Positions 1-6,736 of a stretch of DNA of 16,594 nt are shown here, one piece after another. The notes below the pieces were generated by a model that was not told the origin of the DNA, made no database searches, and saw only the letters and a program-made list of their open reading frames with translations. The position numbers and the translations under genes are program-made. The first letter of the stretch is position 1. The number at the start of each line of letters is the position of its first letter. The DNA is from an uncultured Prevotella sp. (lineage in GTDB: Bacteria > Bacteroidota > Bacteroidia > Bacteroidales > Bacteroidaceae), in assembly GCA_900548745.1 (NCBI GenBank), contig URLQ01000055.1:1-16594 (forward strand). Direction: 5' to 3'.

Positions 1-150
1 CATCTAAAGGGGTTAAAAGCTTTTGCTGCGGATTTTCCTCAGAGTCGCAGAATTATCGTTTCTCTCGATCCGATGAATCGCAAAATGGAAGATATAGAAT
101 GTATATATGTTATTGATTTCTTGAAAATGCTGTGGGGAGGTGAAATATAA
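1..150 (+). CDS. C-terminal end of a probable DUF4143-type AAA ATPase (partial, 5' end outside window)
   Basis: An open frame enters at base 1 and stops at TAA 148-150, giving 49 residues. It includes LKGLKAFAADFPQSRR, then IIVSLDP, and ends FLKMLWGGEI. This pattern (a KGLKAF helix, a strand with SxDP, and a closing F-L-x-x-LWxGEI) resembles the C-terminus of the Bacteroidota ATPases with an N-terminal AAA domain and a C-terminal DUF4143 domain, whose biological role is unknown. The ATPase domain itself is outside the window, so assignment rests only on the tail. It runs toward the convergent tmRNA, 71 bp away. Family membership is likely but not proven. Confidence 0.6.
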   Translation, partial: HLKGLKAFAADFPQSRRIIVSLDPMNRKMEDIECIYVIDFLKMLWGGEI

Positions 151-171
151 TATAGTGTGTATCGCTTGTAT

Positions 172-210
172 AAAAATAAAAAAGAAACCGCTGAATATCA
201 GCGGCTTCTT
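172..210 (-). terminator. Intrinsic terminator of tmRNA
   Basis: On the minus strand a perfect 7-bp stem (CCGCTGA at 188-194 with TCAGCGG at 198-204, loop of 3) is extended by A/T pairs beyond one mismatch. It is followed by a T-rich run (complement of the A-rich bases 172-183). It begins 12 bp past the tmRNA 3' end, as expected for a Rho-independent terminator. It may also slow the convergent ATPase transcript, but the plus-strand side has a weaker T tract. Confidence 0.8.
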
Positions 211-221
211 GATTAATAGAG

Positions 222-618
222 TGGAGCTGGAGGGAGTCGAACCCTCGTCCAAACAGGGAAACCATACGCTTTCTACATGCTTATTCTGGTCTTCATTTTC
301 GAGCTGTGGCAAGACCCAGACCACCAACCGCAGCCTTATCCTCTAAAACTTCATCGTGGTGGCGAGGCACATCACGACTATTTCCGAGTTAACCGCACCG
401 CTTTGCCAAAGAGCTTCGGAACAACAGCCTTTGAGCGATGTCTCGTCCTGCTACCTGGTAGCGGGATAAAGCCAGTAATCTACTGTACTTCGATTAGGCA
501 GCGAGAGCGTAGTTGTTTTCGCCAGATAAATTGTTGACTGTCGAGATTAAGGAGCCGGCAGACTGCGCTCCGCATGCTTACGTACCATTCCTACCCGCTG
601 TCAAATCCAGTCAACCCC
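222..618 (-). ncRNA. ssrA: tmRNA (transfer-messenger RNA), trans-translation ribosome rescue
   Basis: Read on the minus strand, the gene begins GGGGTTGACTGGATTTGACA and ends GGGTTCGACTCCC followed by TCCAGCTCCA. These are the conserved tRNA-like 5' and 3' parts of tmRNA. The acceptor ends GGGGTTG and CAGCTCC pair over 7 positions, with two G-U pairs. The 3' CCA is not encoded: the discriminator A at 222 is followed by CTC, so CCA must be added after transcription. The internal message encodes a GENNYALAA degradation tag. About 397 nt is a usual size. With SmpB, the RNA releases stalled ribosomes and tags the unfinished protein for proteolysis. Open frames overlapping this interval on both strands are spurious. 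Confidence 0.97.
494..523 (-). other. tmRNA tag-peptide reading frame (GENNYALAA, stop TAA)
   Basis: On the minus strand the resume codon GGC (523-521) is followed by codons for ENNYALAA and a TAA stop (496-494). The LAA ending is the usual ClpXP-type degron. This tag is typical of Bacteroidales tmRNAs as I recall them and supports the taxonomic placement. Confidence 0.93.
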
Positions 619-734
619 TAAGTGTTGTACATTACTGAAATACAACGTTTTGTGTACTATGAAAAAACTGTCATGTGGACAATATGCGGACATGAATCCT
701 TGCTTATCATCCTCCATTACAAGTTTATTTTATG

Positions 735-765
735 CAAAGTTAGTGCAAATGCTTGAAACCACAAA
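735..765 (-). promoter_or_regulatory. Bacteroidota-type promoter for tmRNA
   Basis: On the minus strand a -33 element TTTG (762-765) is separated by exactly 19 bp from a -7 element TAACTTTG (735-742), matching the TTTG / TAnnTTTG consensus recognised by the Bacteroidota primary sigma factor. The start site would lie near 728, giving a precursor leader of about 110 nt before the mature 5' end at 618. Confidence 0.8.
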
Positions 766-1060
766 ATAAAATGCCAATATTTTGTATGTGGACAGTCTCA
801 GTTTGACCTTATATTGTTTCCGAACAACATATTATTTTGAAAATAGTTTCTTTAGTATCGGTAGTTGTTTCCGTAGTAAGAGAAGAAGTTTCAGTAGGAG
901 ATTACGTAGTCGTCCTTTGTGTTTCCGTAGTGATATCTTGTTCAACTTATGGGAGAGTACTGTATCAAATAGATATGAAATATTACGGATGTATTTTATC
1001 TTTTATTGGTAAAAACGGTAAATTTGATAGGAGGGCAAGCTGTAAAACTATGTATATAGT
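766..1060. other. Gene-poor intergenic stretch with imperfect GTTTCCGTAGT repeats
   Basis: I see no convincing gene between the tmRNA promoter and the polysaccharide operon promoter. Short open frames here encode low-complexity Val/Ser or Arg/Ser strings and lack family resemblance. The stretch 816-931 holds related copies of GTTTCCGTAGT: exact at 867-877 and 921-931, imperfect at 846 and 888, and a half copy at 816. An extra TAnnTTTG match (TAAATTTG, 1019-1026) has no good -33 partner. Confidence 0.5.
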
Positions 1061-1084
1061 GAAAGATTTCTGCAAAAAATATAG

Positions 1085-1092
1085 TACCTTTG
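1085..1092 (+). promoter_or_regulatory. Candidate -7 element of the polysaccharide operon promoter
   Basis: TACCTTTG matches the Bacteroidota -7 consensus TAnnTTTG and lies 63 bp before the first operon gene, giving a start near 1099. No TTTG is present at the usual 19-21 bp upstream (the bases there are AAAG/GAAA). The promoter may therefore be weak or activator-dependent. It is flanked by two direct copies of TTTCTGCA (1067-1074, 1098-1105). Confidence 0.55.
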
Positions 1093-1097
1093 CAAAG

Positions 1098-1120
1098 TTT
1101 CTGCAATAAAAAGGCAGAAA
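1098..1120 (+). promoter_or_regulatory. Stem-loop at the predicted 5' end of the operon transcript
   Basis: TTTCTGC (1098-1104) pairs perfectly with GCAGAAA (1114-1120) around the 9-nt A-rich loop AATAAAAAG. If transcription begins near 1099, this hairpin would sit at the very 5' end of the mRNA, where such structures can protect against decay. Equally, it could be a DNA dyad for a regulator. Function is inferred only from position and symmetry. Confidence 0.4.
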
Positions 1121-1155
1121 TGTAGTTATATAATTAAAAAACAAAATCGTTTAAA

Positions 1156-1797
1156 GTGAATAATCAAAATATATCGGAGGTTGACCGCCTTAATGAAAGT
1201 CATGATGCTATGGGAAATGTTCAAAGAGCCATAAAGCGGTTCCTTGATGTTGTGTTTTCTGTGGCAGGCATGATAATACTTTCGCCTTTGTATCTTGTTA
1301 TTGCGATAATGCTCAAGAGACAGAAGAATGGTCCTGTCATTTTTTCGCAGGAGCGCATAGGCTACAGAGGCAAGCCGTTTACCATCTATAAGTTCCGCAC
1401 CATGAGCGAGCCGGAGAAGGAACCACAGTTGGTTGCCAAATGCCAGAATGGACAGTCTACGAAGACGGAGATGTTCCTTCGTGAACACCATCTCGACGAG
1501 CTTCCTCAGTTGTGGAATGTTCTGAAAGGCGACATGTCGTTTGTCGGTCCTCGCCCGGAGCGTAAGTTCTATATAGACAAGATAATGGAGAGAGATTCGA
1601 GCTACACCATGATTTATGAGATGAAGCCAGGGCTCACTTCTGAGGCTACGATATACAATGGGTATACTGATACGATGGAAAAGATGCTCGTTAGGCTACA
1701 CATGGATACGGATTATCTGAAGAAGCGTTCGCTGTTGTTGGATGCCTGTATCGTAATGAAGACGTTTTTCAGTATAGTAAGCGGAAAGAAATTCTAA
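1156..1797 (+). CDS. Initiating sugar-1-phosphate transferase (WcaJ/PglC-type polyprenyl-phosphate glycosylphosphotransferase)
   Basis: This protein transfers a sugar-1-phosphate from a UDP-sugar to undecaprenyl phosphate at the inner membrane, the first step of repeat-unit synthesis. The 213 residues form a short bacterial sugar transferase domain without the N-terminal multi-span region of full-length WcaJ. A hydrophobic re-entrant helix lies around residues 28-53. Signature segments follow: RIGYRGKPF (67-75), KFRTM (79-83), DELPQLWNVLKGD (114-126), GPRPE (131-135) and KPGLTS (157-162). The conserved D-E pair and the GPRPE arginine are present, so the enzyme should be active. The GTG start at 1156 follows an A-rich, SD-less leader. 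An ATG at 1210 (residue 19) is a possible alternative and keeps the whole domain. The sugar cannot be told from sequence alone. It heads the operon, 21 bp before the export gene. Confidence 0.93.
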   Translation: MNNQNISEVDRLNESHDAMGNVQRAIKRFLDVVFSVAGMIILSPLYLVIAIMLKRQKNGPVIFSQERIGYRGKPFTIYKFRTMSEPEKEPQLVAKCQNGQSTKTEMFLREHHLDELPQLWNVLKGDMSFVGPRPERKFYIDKIMERDSSYTMIYEMKPGLTSEATIYNGYTDTMEKMLVRLHMDTDYLKKRSLLLDACIVMKTFFSIVSGKKF

Positions 1798-1818
1798 TAA
1801 CTTGAAATATAAGGAAAT

Positions 1819-4407
1819 ATGAAAAGATATATCATTGCAGTTATTCTGTCTGTGATCATTCCTATGGGACTGATGGCACAGTCGATGACCGATGAGCAGG
1901 TCATGAAATTTGTTATTAAGGAACATAATGCCGGAACTTCGCAGGCTCAGATCGTTACCAAGCTGATGCAGAATGGTGTGAACATCGAGCAGATAAGAAG
2001 GGTGAGGAAGAAGTATGAGCGTGCTACCAAGGACGAGGGACTGGGCATGGTGTCCGGCTCTACGGGAAGCAAGAATGACACCCGCTTGAGAAGCAACAAG
2101 AAAAAGAAGGGCAAGAACAGTATGGATGCTGACGATGAGTTTGACGACGAGAAGACTTCGGAGTATAACTCCCAGTATCGCATATCTGCCGGAAACAAGA
2201 AGAAGAACAAGAGCTATGTCTACGACGAGACAAACGAAGACTGGATGGATATGCGTGATGAGCTTGATGAGTTCGTGCCGGACACAGCTGCTCTGCTGAA
2301 CAAGCTGATGGCGGATAAGGTGAAGAGAAAAGTGTTTGGACGCAACATCTTCAACAACAAGAATTTGTCTTTTGAACCGAATATGAATATCGCCACGCCG
2401 CAGAACTATCGTCTCGGTCCTGGAGATGCTGTGTTTATCGATGTCTACGGAGCTTCGCAGAAGACGATAGTGTCAACGGTGTCGCCTGACGGGTATGTAA
2501 CGATAGAGGATTACGGTCCTGTGCAGGTCAGCGGACTTACCGTCAGCCAGGCAAACGCAAAGCTTCGTTCAACCCTCGGTTCGAGATACAGCAGTTCGCA
2601 GATAAAGCTTACGGTGGGTGAGACCCGTTCTATCATGGTAAATGTGATGGGAGAGGTGAAAGCACCAGGAACATACACCTTGTCGGCATTTGCCACGGTG
2701 TTCCATGCCCTGTATATGGCTGGCGGAACGAACGACCTCGGAACGCTGCGTAATATAAAGGTATATAGAAACAACCGCCTTGTATCGGTTGTGGACATCT
2801 ACGACTATATGCTCAATGGAAAGCTTACCGGTAATGTGCGTCTTGCAGACAATGATGTTATCGTTGTCGGTCCTTATGACTGCCTCGTGAACATCACCGG
2901 AAAAGTGAAGCGTCCGATGTGGTATGAGATGAAGAAGAACGAGAGCGTAGGTTCTGTGTTGAAATATGCGGGAGGCTTTACAGGAGACGCTTACACCAAG
3001 TCGGTGAGAGTGATAAGAAAGACAGGAAAGGAATATTCGGTATATAATGTGGATGAGTTCGACATGAGCTCGTTCCATATCAGCGATGAGGACTCTATCA
3101 GCGTGGATTCTATCTTGTCGCGCTTCTCCAATATGGTGGAGATAAAGGGAGCCGTGTTCCGTCCAGGAATGTATCAGGTGGGCGACGACATAAACAGTGT
3201 GCGCACCTTGATAGAACATGCCGAGGGACTCAAAGAAGAGGCTTTTACCGCACGTGCCGTAATGCACAGAATGAAGAAAGACCGTACGCTTGAGGTCGTT
3301 CCTGTTGATGTGGAAGGCATCCTGTCAGGCAAGGTGGCTGACGTGCCGATGCAGCCTAACGATGTGCTCTTTATTCCTACCAAGCAGGAGATGATGGAAG
3401 AACGCACGATAACAATACACGGAGAAGTAAACTATCCGGGTATATATAAATATGCGTCGAACGAGACACTTGAAGACTTCGTGCTTCAGGCAGGAGGCTT
3501 GAAGAACTCTGCGTCAACGGTGAAGGTGGACGTAGCACGTCGTGTTACTAATCCGAAGGCCCTTACCAATGATTCCATAATAGCAAGGACCTATACGTTC
3601 TCCCTGAAGGATGGCTTCGTCATTGACGGCAAGCCTGGCTTCGTGCTGATGCCTTTCGATGAGGTTTATGTGCGTAAGAGTCCTGGTTTCTACAAGCAGC
3701 AGAACATTACTGTTGATGGTGAAGTAATGTTTAGCGGAACATACACACTCTCGAAGAAGGAGCAGAGACTTAGCGACATCATCAAGGCAGCCGGAGGTAT
3801 CAACGACCGTGGATATGCTGCCGGTGCAACACTCGTAAGAAGAATCAACGAGAGTGAGCGCAAGCGTCTTGAGGCAGCCAAGAAGATGGCTTTGGAGCAG
3901 TATGAGACAGTGGTTGCCGAGGAGGCTGCACGTACAGGACAGAAGATGGACCAGACAAACAGTGAGCGCATAAAGAAATTCCAGATAGAAGACACCTATT
4001 CTGTAGGTATTGAGCTCGACAAGGCTCTTGCCAATCCGGGCTGCGATGCAGACATCGTGCTTCGTGAGGGCGACCGCATCGTTGTTCCTCAGTATACAGG
4101 TACTGTGAAGATAAACGGTGAGGTGATGTATCCTAATACCGTCGGCTATGTCAAGGGCAAGAAGGCAAGCTACTATATCGACCAGGCTGGTGGCTTCAGC
4201 AACAAGGCAAAGAAACGCCAGTCATACATTATATATATGAACGGTACCATGGCAAAGGTTGCCCACAACGCCAAGCCTATGCCTGGATGCGAAATCGTTG
4301 TTCCAGCCAAGGCGACAACAAAGATGAGCATTGCCGAGACGATGACAATCGGTACGTCGGTGGCTTCCATAGCCACGATGATTGCCACTCTCGCAAATAT
4401 CCTATAA
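1819..4407 (+). CDS. Large polysaccharide export protein with six SLBB domains (Wza-like)
   Basis: This is probably the envelope conduit for polymer export, related to Wza. A signal peptide (residues 1-21, ending LMAQS) has no lipobox cysteine, so it is predicted to be cleaved by signal peptidase I, unlike lipoprotein Wza. A short helical region follows. Then comes a very charged segment (about 85-150) rich in Lys, Asp and Glu. A Poly_export domain starts at YRLGPGD (about 197). Six SLBB repeats start near residues 272, 355, 438, 529, 628 and 761, recognised by the repeated G-E-V-x-x-P-G-x-Y and AGG pattern (for example GEVKAPGTY, GEVNYPGIY, GEVMFSGTY). A Lys/Glu-rich helical insert (about 670-740) lies between the last two. 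The C-terminus (about 840-862) is a hydrophobic helix, possibly the outer-membrane helix of a Wza-type barrel. At 862 aa it is more than twice Wza length, which is usual for Bacteroidota members. Confidence 0.92.
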   Translation: MKRYIIAVILSVIIPMGLMAQSMTDEQVMKFVIKEHNAGTSQAQIVTKLMQNGVNIEQIRRVRKKYERATKDEGLGMVSGSTGSKNDTRLRSNKKKKGKNSMDADDEFDDEKTSEYNSQYRISAGNKKKNKSYVYDETNEDWMDMRDELDEFVPDTAALLNKLMADKVKRKVFGRNIFNNKNLSFEPNMNIATPQNYRLGPGDAVFIDVYGASQKTIVSTVSPDGYVTIEDYGPVQVSGLTVSQANAKLRSTLGSRYSSSQIKLTVGETRSIMVNVMGEVKAPGTYTLSAFATVFHALYMAGGTNDLGTLRNIKVYRNNRLVSVVDIYDYMLNGKLTGNVRLADNDVIVVGPYDCLVNITGKVKRPMWYEMKKNESVGSVLKYAGGFTGDAYTKSVRVIRKTGKEYSVYNVDEFDMSSFHISDEDSISVDSILSRFSNMVEIKGAVFRPGMYQVGDDINSVRTLIEHAEGLKEEAFTARAVMHRMKKDRTLEVVPVDVEGILSGKVADVPMQPNDVLFIPTKQEMMEERTITIHGEVNYPGIYKYASNETLEDFVLQAGGLKNSASTVKVDVARRVTNPKALTNDSIIARTYTFSLKDGFVIDGKPGFVLMPFDEVYVRKSPGFYKQQNITVDGEVMFSGTYTLSKKEQRLSDIIKAAGGINDRGYAAGATLVRRINESERKRLEAAKKMALEQYETVVAEEAARTGQKMDQTNSERIKKFQIEDTYSVGIELDKALANPGCDADIVLREGDRIVVPQYTGTVKINGEVMYPNTVGYVKGKKASYYIDQAGGFSNKAKKRQSYIIYMNGTMAKVAHNAKPMPGCEIVVPAKATTKMSIAETMTIGTSVASIATMIATLANIL

Positions 4408-4420
4408 TATATAATAAGGT

Positions 4421-4430
4421 ATAAGGAGGA
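4421..4430 (+). promoter_or_regulatory. Strong Shine-Dalgarno sequence of the AAA-ATPase-like gene
   Basis: ATAAGGAGGA lies 6 bp before the ATG at 4437. It is a near-perfect match to the anti-SD, whereas the neighbouring operon genes have A-rich leaders with little or no SD. It decides the start codon and hints that this gene is translated, and perhaps was acquired, independently. Confidence 0.7.
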
Positions 4431-4436
4431 CAGAAT

Positions 4437-5975
4437 ATGAAATATCCTATTGGAATACAGAATTTTGATGAAATAAGAATAGGGGAATATGCTTATATAG
4501 ACAAAACTCGTTTGATATATAAGTTAGTTGATGAAGGCAAATACTATTTTCTAAGTCGTCCAAGACGATTTGGAAAGAGTCTTCTGATCTCTACTCTTGA
4601 AGCATATTTCAGAGGGCAGAAGGAACTCTTTAATGGACTTGCCATCTATGACTTAGAGCAAGAATGGCTTGAATATCCCGTATTCCATATAGATCTGAAT
4701 ACTGCCAATTTCAGAGAGAAAGACAGTCTATTCGCTATCCTCAACGATTATCTGTGCAACTGGGAAAAGGAATATGGAAAGTCTGAATCAGAGACGACTC
4801 TCGCCTTGCGCTTTAAAGGCGTGGTGGAGAGAGCGGCAAAGAAGACAGGCAGTAATGTGGTAATCCTTGTGGATGAATATGACAAGCCGATACTTCAGAC
4901 TTTCCATGACAGAGAGTTGCAGGATAATTATCGTAATGAGCTGAAAGCTTTTTATTCTGTGTTGAAGACACAGGACAGATACATAAAGTTCGCATTCCTT
5001 ACGGGAGTGACAAAGTTCGGGAAAGTAAGCGTATTCAGCGACTTGAATAACCTTATGGATATCTCTATGGACAACCGTTATATAGGTATATGTGGAATAA
5101 CAGAAAATGAACTGAAGGCTAACTTCAAGGAAGGCATTGCCGAATTGAGCGATGCAACAGGTGATACAGAAGAGGCAACAATCGAGAAACTTCGTGCTAA
5201 TTATGATGGCTATCATTTCGTAGACAATAGTATAGGGATATATAATCCGTTCAGCTTGCTCAACACATTAGCAAGACTAAAGTTTGATGACTACTGGTTC
5301 GAAACAGGTACGCCGACTTTCCTTGTTGAACTTATGAAACTTCATCATTACGAACTTCGGAACTTAACAAAGGAGCAGATTTCCGCTGATGTGATAAACA
5401 GCATAGACTCAATGTCAACCAATCCTATTCCTGTGATATATCAGAGCGGTTATCTTACGATAAAAGGATACAACGAGAGGTTCAAAAAATACAAACTCGG
5501 TTTCCCTAATCAAGAAGTGGAACAGGGATTCTTGAATTTCCTGTTGCCTCGCTATTCGTCGGCTGGCGATAAATCGTCTTATTTTATTGAAGAGTTTGTA
5601 AAAGATGCAGAGGCGGGTAATCCAGAACGTTTCATGCAACGATTGTCCACGATGCTTGCCGATACCGACTATAAGGTGGTGGGTAATACAGAGCTGTATT
5701 TCCAAAATGTGATGTATCTCATATTCAAGATAATGGGCTTCTATATTCAAGTGGAGCGACCGACAAGCGATGGCAGGATAGATGCCGTAATACAGACCGC
5801 TGATTATATATATATAATAGAATGTAAGCTTGACAAGTCGGCAGATGAGGCTCTTCGACAGATAGAAGACAATAATTATGCCGCTCCGTTCCAGATGGAC
5901 AAGAGGAAACTCTACAAGATAGGAGTGAACTTCTCAAGCGGGACGAGGGGAGTGGAGGAGTATAAGATAGATTGA
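4437..5975 (+). CDS. AAA-ATPase-like protein with C-terminal PD-(D/E)XK nuclease-like domain (DUF1703 type)
   Basis: The 512-residue protein opens MKYPIGIQNFDEIR and continues YIDKTRLIYKL, the hallmark of the AAA-ATPase_like family (PF09820 type) abundant in Bacteroidota and some Firmicutes. It has a modified P-loop PRRFGKS (42-48) and a Walker B-like ILVDEYDKP (about 143-151). The C-terminal PD-(D/E)XK_9-type domain carries the catalytic pattern RID (447-449) and ECK (462-464), so the nuclease core looks intact. The biological role of the family is not established. It has no known part in polysaccharide synthesis, yet it sits in the operon 29 bp after the export gene, with its own strong SD. 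A decayed N-terminal fragment of a second copy follows at 5994-6055, which points to insertion or recombination here. The length is full for the family and no frameshift is seen. Confidence 0.9.
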   Translation: MKYPIGIQNFDEIRIGEYAYIDKTRLIYKLVDEGKYYFLSRPRRFGKSLLISTLEAYFRGQKELFNGLAIYDLEQEWLEYPVFHIDLNTANFREKDSLFAILNDYLCNWEKEYGKSESETTLALRFKGVVERAAKKTGSNVVILVDEYDKPILQTFHDRELQDNYRNELKAFYSVLKTQDRYIKFAFLTGVTKFGKVSVFSDLNNLMDISMDNRYIGICGITENELKANFKEGIAELSDATGDTEEATIEKLRANYDGYHFVDNSIGIYNPFSLLNTLARLKFDDYWFETGTPTFLVELMKLHHYELRNLTKEQISADVINSIDSMSTNPIPVIYQSGYLTIKGYNERFKKYKLGFPNQEVEQGFLNFLLPRYSSAGDKSSYFIEEFVKDAEAGNPERFMQRLSTMLADTDYKVVGNTELYFQNVMYLIFKIMGFYIQVERPTSDGRIDAVIQTADYIYIIECKLDKSADEALRQIEDNNYAAPFQMDKRKLYKIGVNFSSGTRGVEEYKID

Positions 5976-5993
5976 AGATATGGCAGAGTGTAG

Positions 5994-6055
5994 AAATATC
6001 CTATAGGGATACAAAGTCTTGAGAAGCTTATATTATAGAAGGAAAATATGCGGTA
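5994..6055 (+). pseudogene. Remnant of the N-terminus of a second AAA-ATPase-like gene
   Basis: Bases 5994-6029 read KYPIGIQSLEKL, almost the same as the family N-terminus and the start of the intact gene (KYPIGIQNFDEI). The frame then stops at TAG 6036. Shifting by one frame continues IIEGKYAV (about 6032-6055), which resembles the next family segment before VDKT. The expected ATG is TAG (5991-5993). Homology ends inside the first codons of the following acyltransferase, so that gene's first residues (MRYA) overlap the relic. The rest of the ATPase is absent. This is best read as a deletion scar, not a functional gene. Confidence 0.7.
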
Positions 6056-6725
6056 CGCTTTTGAAAAAATATTGTCAATACCCAAGTCGTTATATTTGTG
6101 TGTGAAGCTTATGCCTCTCATGCAGGCTTTACATCTGCCTGTTATGGTAAGGTATAATTGCAAGATTTCATCTGCCAAAGGAAAGATACGGCTTAATGCT
6201 CCTATTCGTCCGATGATGATGACTGTAGGATTTGAAAGCGTTGGTATTTTTGATAAGAAGTATGAGCGTAGTATCGTGCAGATTGATGGAGAACTTGAAC
6301 TGGGGAGCGGAAAGGTAATGATCGGTCAGGGTGGCAGACTCTGTATAATGGAGGGTGCTAATCTCCGTTTCAAGGGCAAGTTTGAAAATTCTGCAATGAT
6401 AGAGATTATTTGCAAGAACAATATCTCTATAGGAAACAATGTCCTTACGAGTTGGGATATATTGATGATGGATACTGATTTCCATCAGACAATAAATACC
6501 TGTGACGGAATACGTAACAGTGCAGAAGGTAAAATCACAATAGGTGACAATGTATGGATAGGTGCAAGATGTGTTGTCCTGAAGAATACAGACATCCCAG
6601 CAGGATGTGTTGTAGGAGCGAATACTACAGTAAACAAGAATTTCACGGAAGAAAATTGTTTATTGGTAGGTTATCCTGCAGAAGTGAAAAAACATAATGT
6701 AACGAGAGCAAACGAAAACGAATGA
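6048..6725 (+). CDS. Acyltransferase with left-handed beta-helix (hexapeptide-repeat) fold
   Basis: This is probably an O- or N-acetyltransferase modifying the repeat unit on the cytoplasmic side. The N-terminal 75 residues (including ILSIPKSLYLCVKLMPLMQA) are typical of the Bacteroidota acyltransferases found in capsule loci. From about residue 88 imperfect hexapeptide turns follow (IDGELELGSG, VMIGQGG, ISIGNNV). MDTDFHQ carries the likely catalytic His146. The classical closing coils are ITIGDNVWIGARCVVLKN, then PAGCVVGANTTV and GYPAEVKK. At 225 aa it is of usual length. The start ATG at 6048 has AGAAGGAAAAT before it, but this region overlaps the relic of the ATPase gene, so the first few residues may be a recent fusion junction. 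The acyl donor and target sugar are unknown. It lies 11 bp before wzx. Confidence 0.87.
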   Translation: MRYAFEKILSIPKSLYLCVKLMPLMQALHLPVMVRYNCKISSAKGKIRLNAPIRPMMMTVGFESVGIFDKKYERSIVQIDGELELGSGKVMIGQGGRLCIMEGANLRFKGKFENSAMIEIICKNNISIGNNVLTSWDILMMDTDFHQTINTCDGIRNSAEGKITIGDNVWIGARCVVLKNTDIPAGCVVGANTTVNKNFTEENCLLVGYPAEVKKHNVTRANENE

Positions 6726-6736
6726 TATAGTGTGCT

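Noticed and set aside
140..537. Overlapping open frames on both strands
   Set aside because: They lie over the tmRNA and its terminator, and the RNA assignment explains the sequence fully.
222..618. tmRNA as the attachment site of an island carrying the polysaccharide locus
   Set aside because: Integrases usually use the tRNA-like 3' end, which here faces left, away from the locus. No integrase and no repeated copy of the 3' end were seen to the right.
837..1109. Plus-strand frame of 90 codons rich in Val and Ser
   Set aside because: It has low-complexity content from the GTTTCCGTAGT repeats, no family resemblance, and runs across the operon promoter.
1060..1155. Invertible (phase-variable) promoter
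   Set aside because: Only a 7-bp dyad around a 9-nt loop is present. No pair of longer inverted repeats flanks the promoter and no recombinase gene is nearby.
2569..3267. Long minus-strand frame inside the export gene
   Set aside because: It is a shadow of a strongly coding plus-strand SLBB region, with a Cys/His-rich translation typical of antisense frames.
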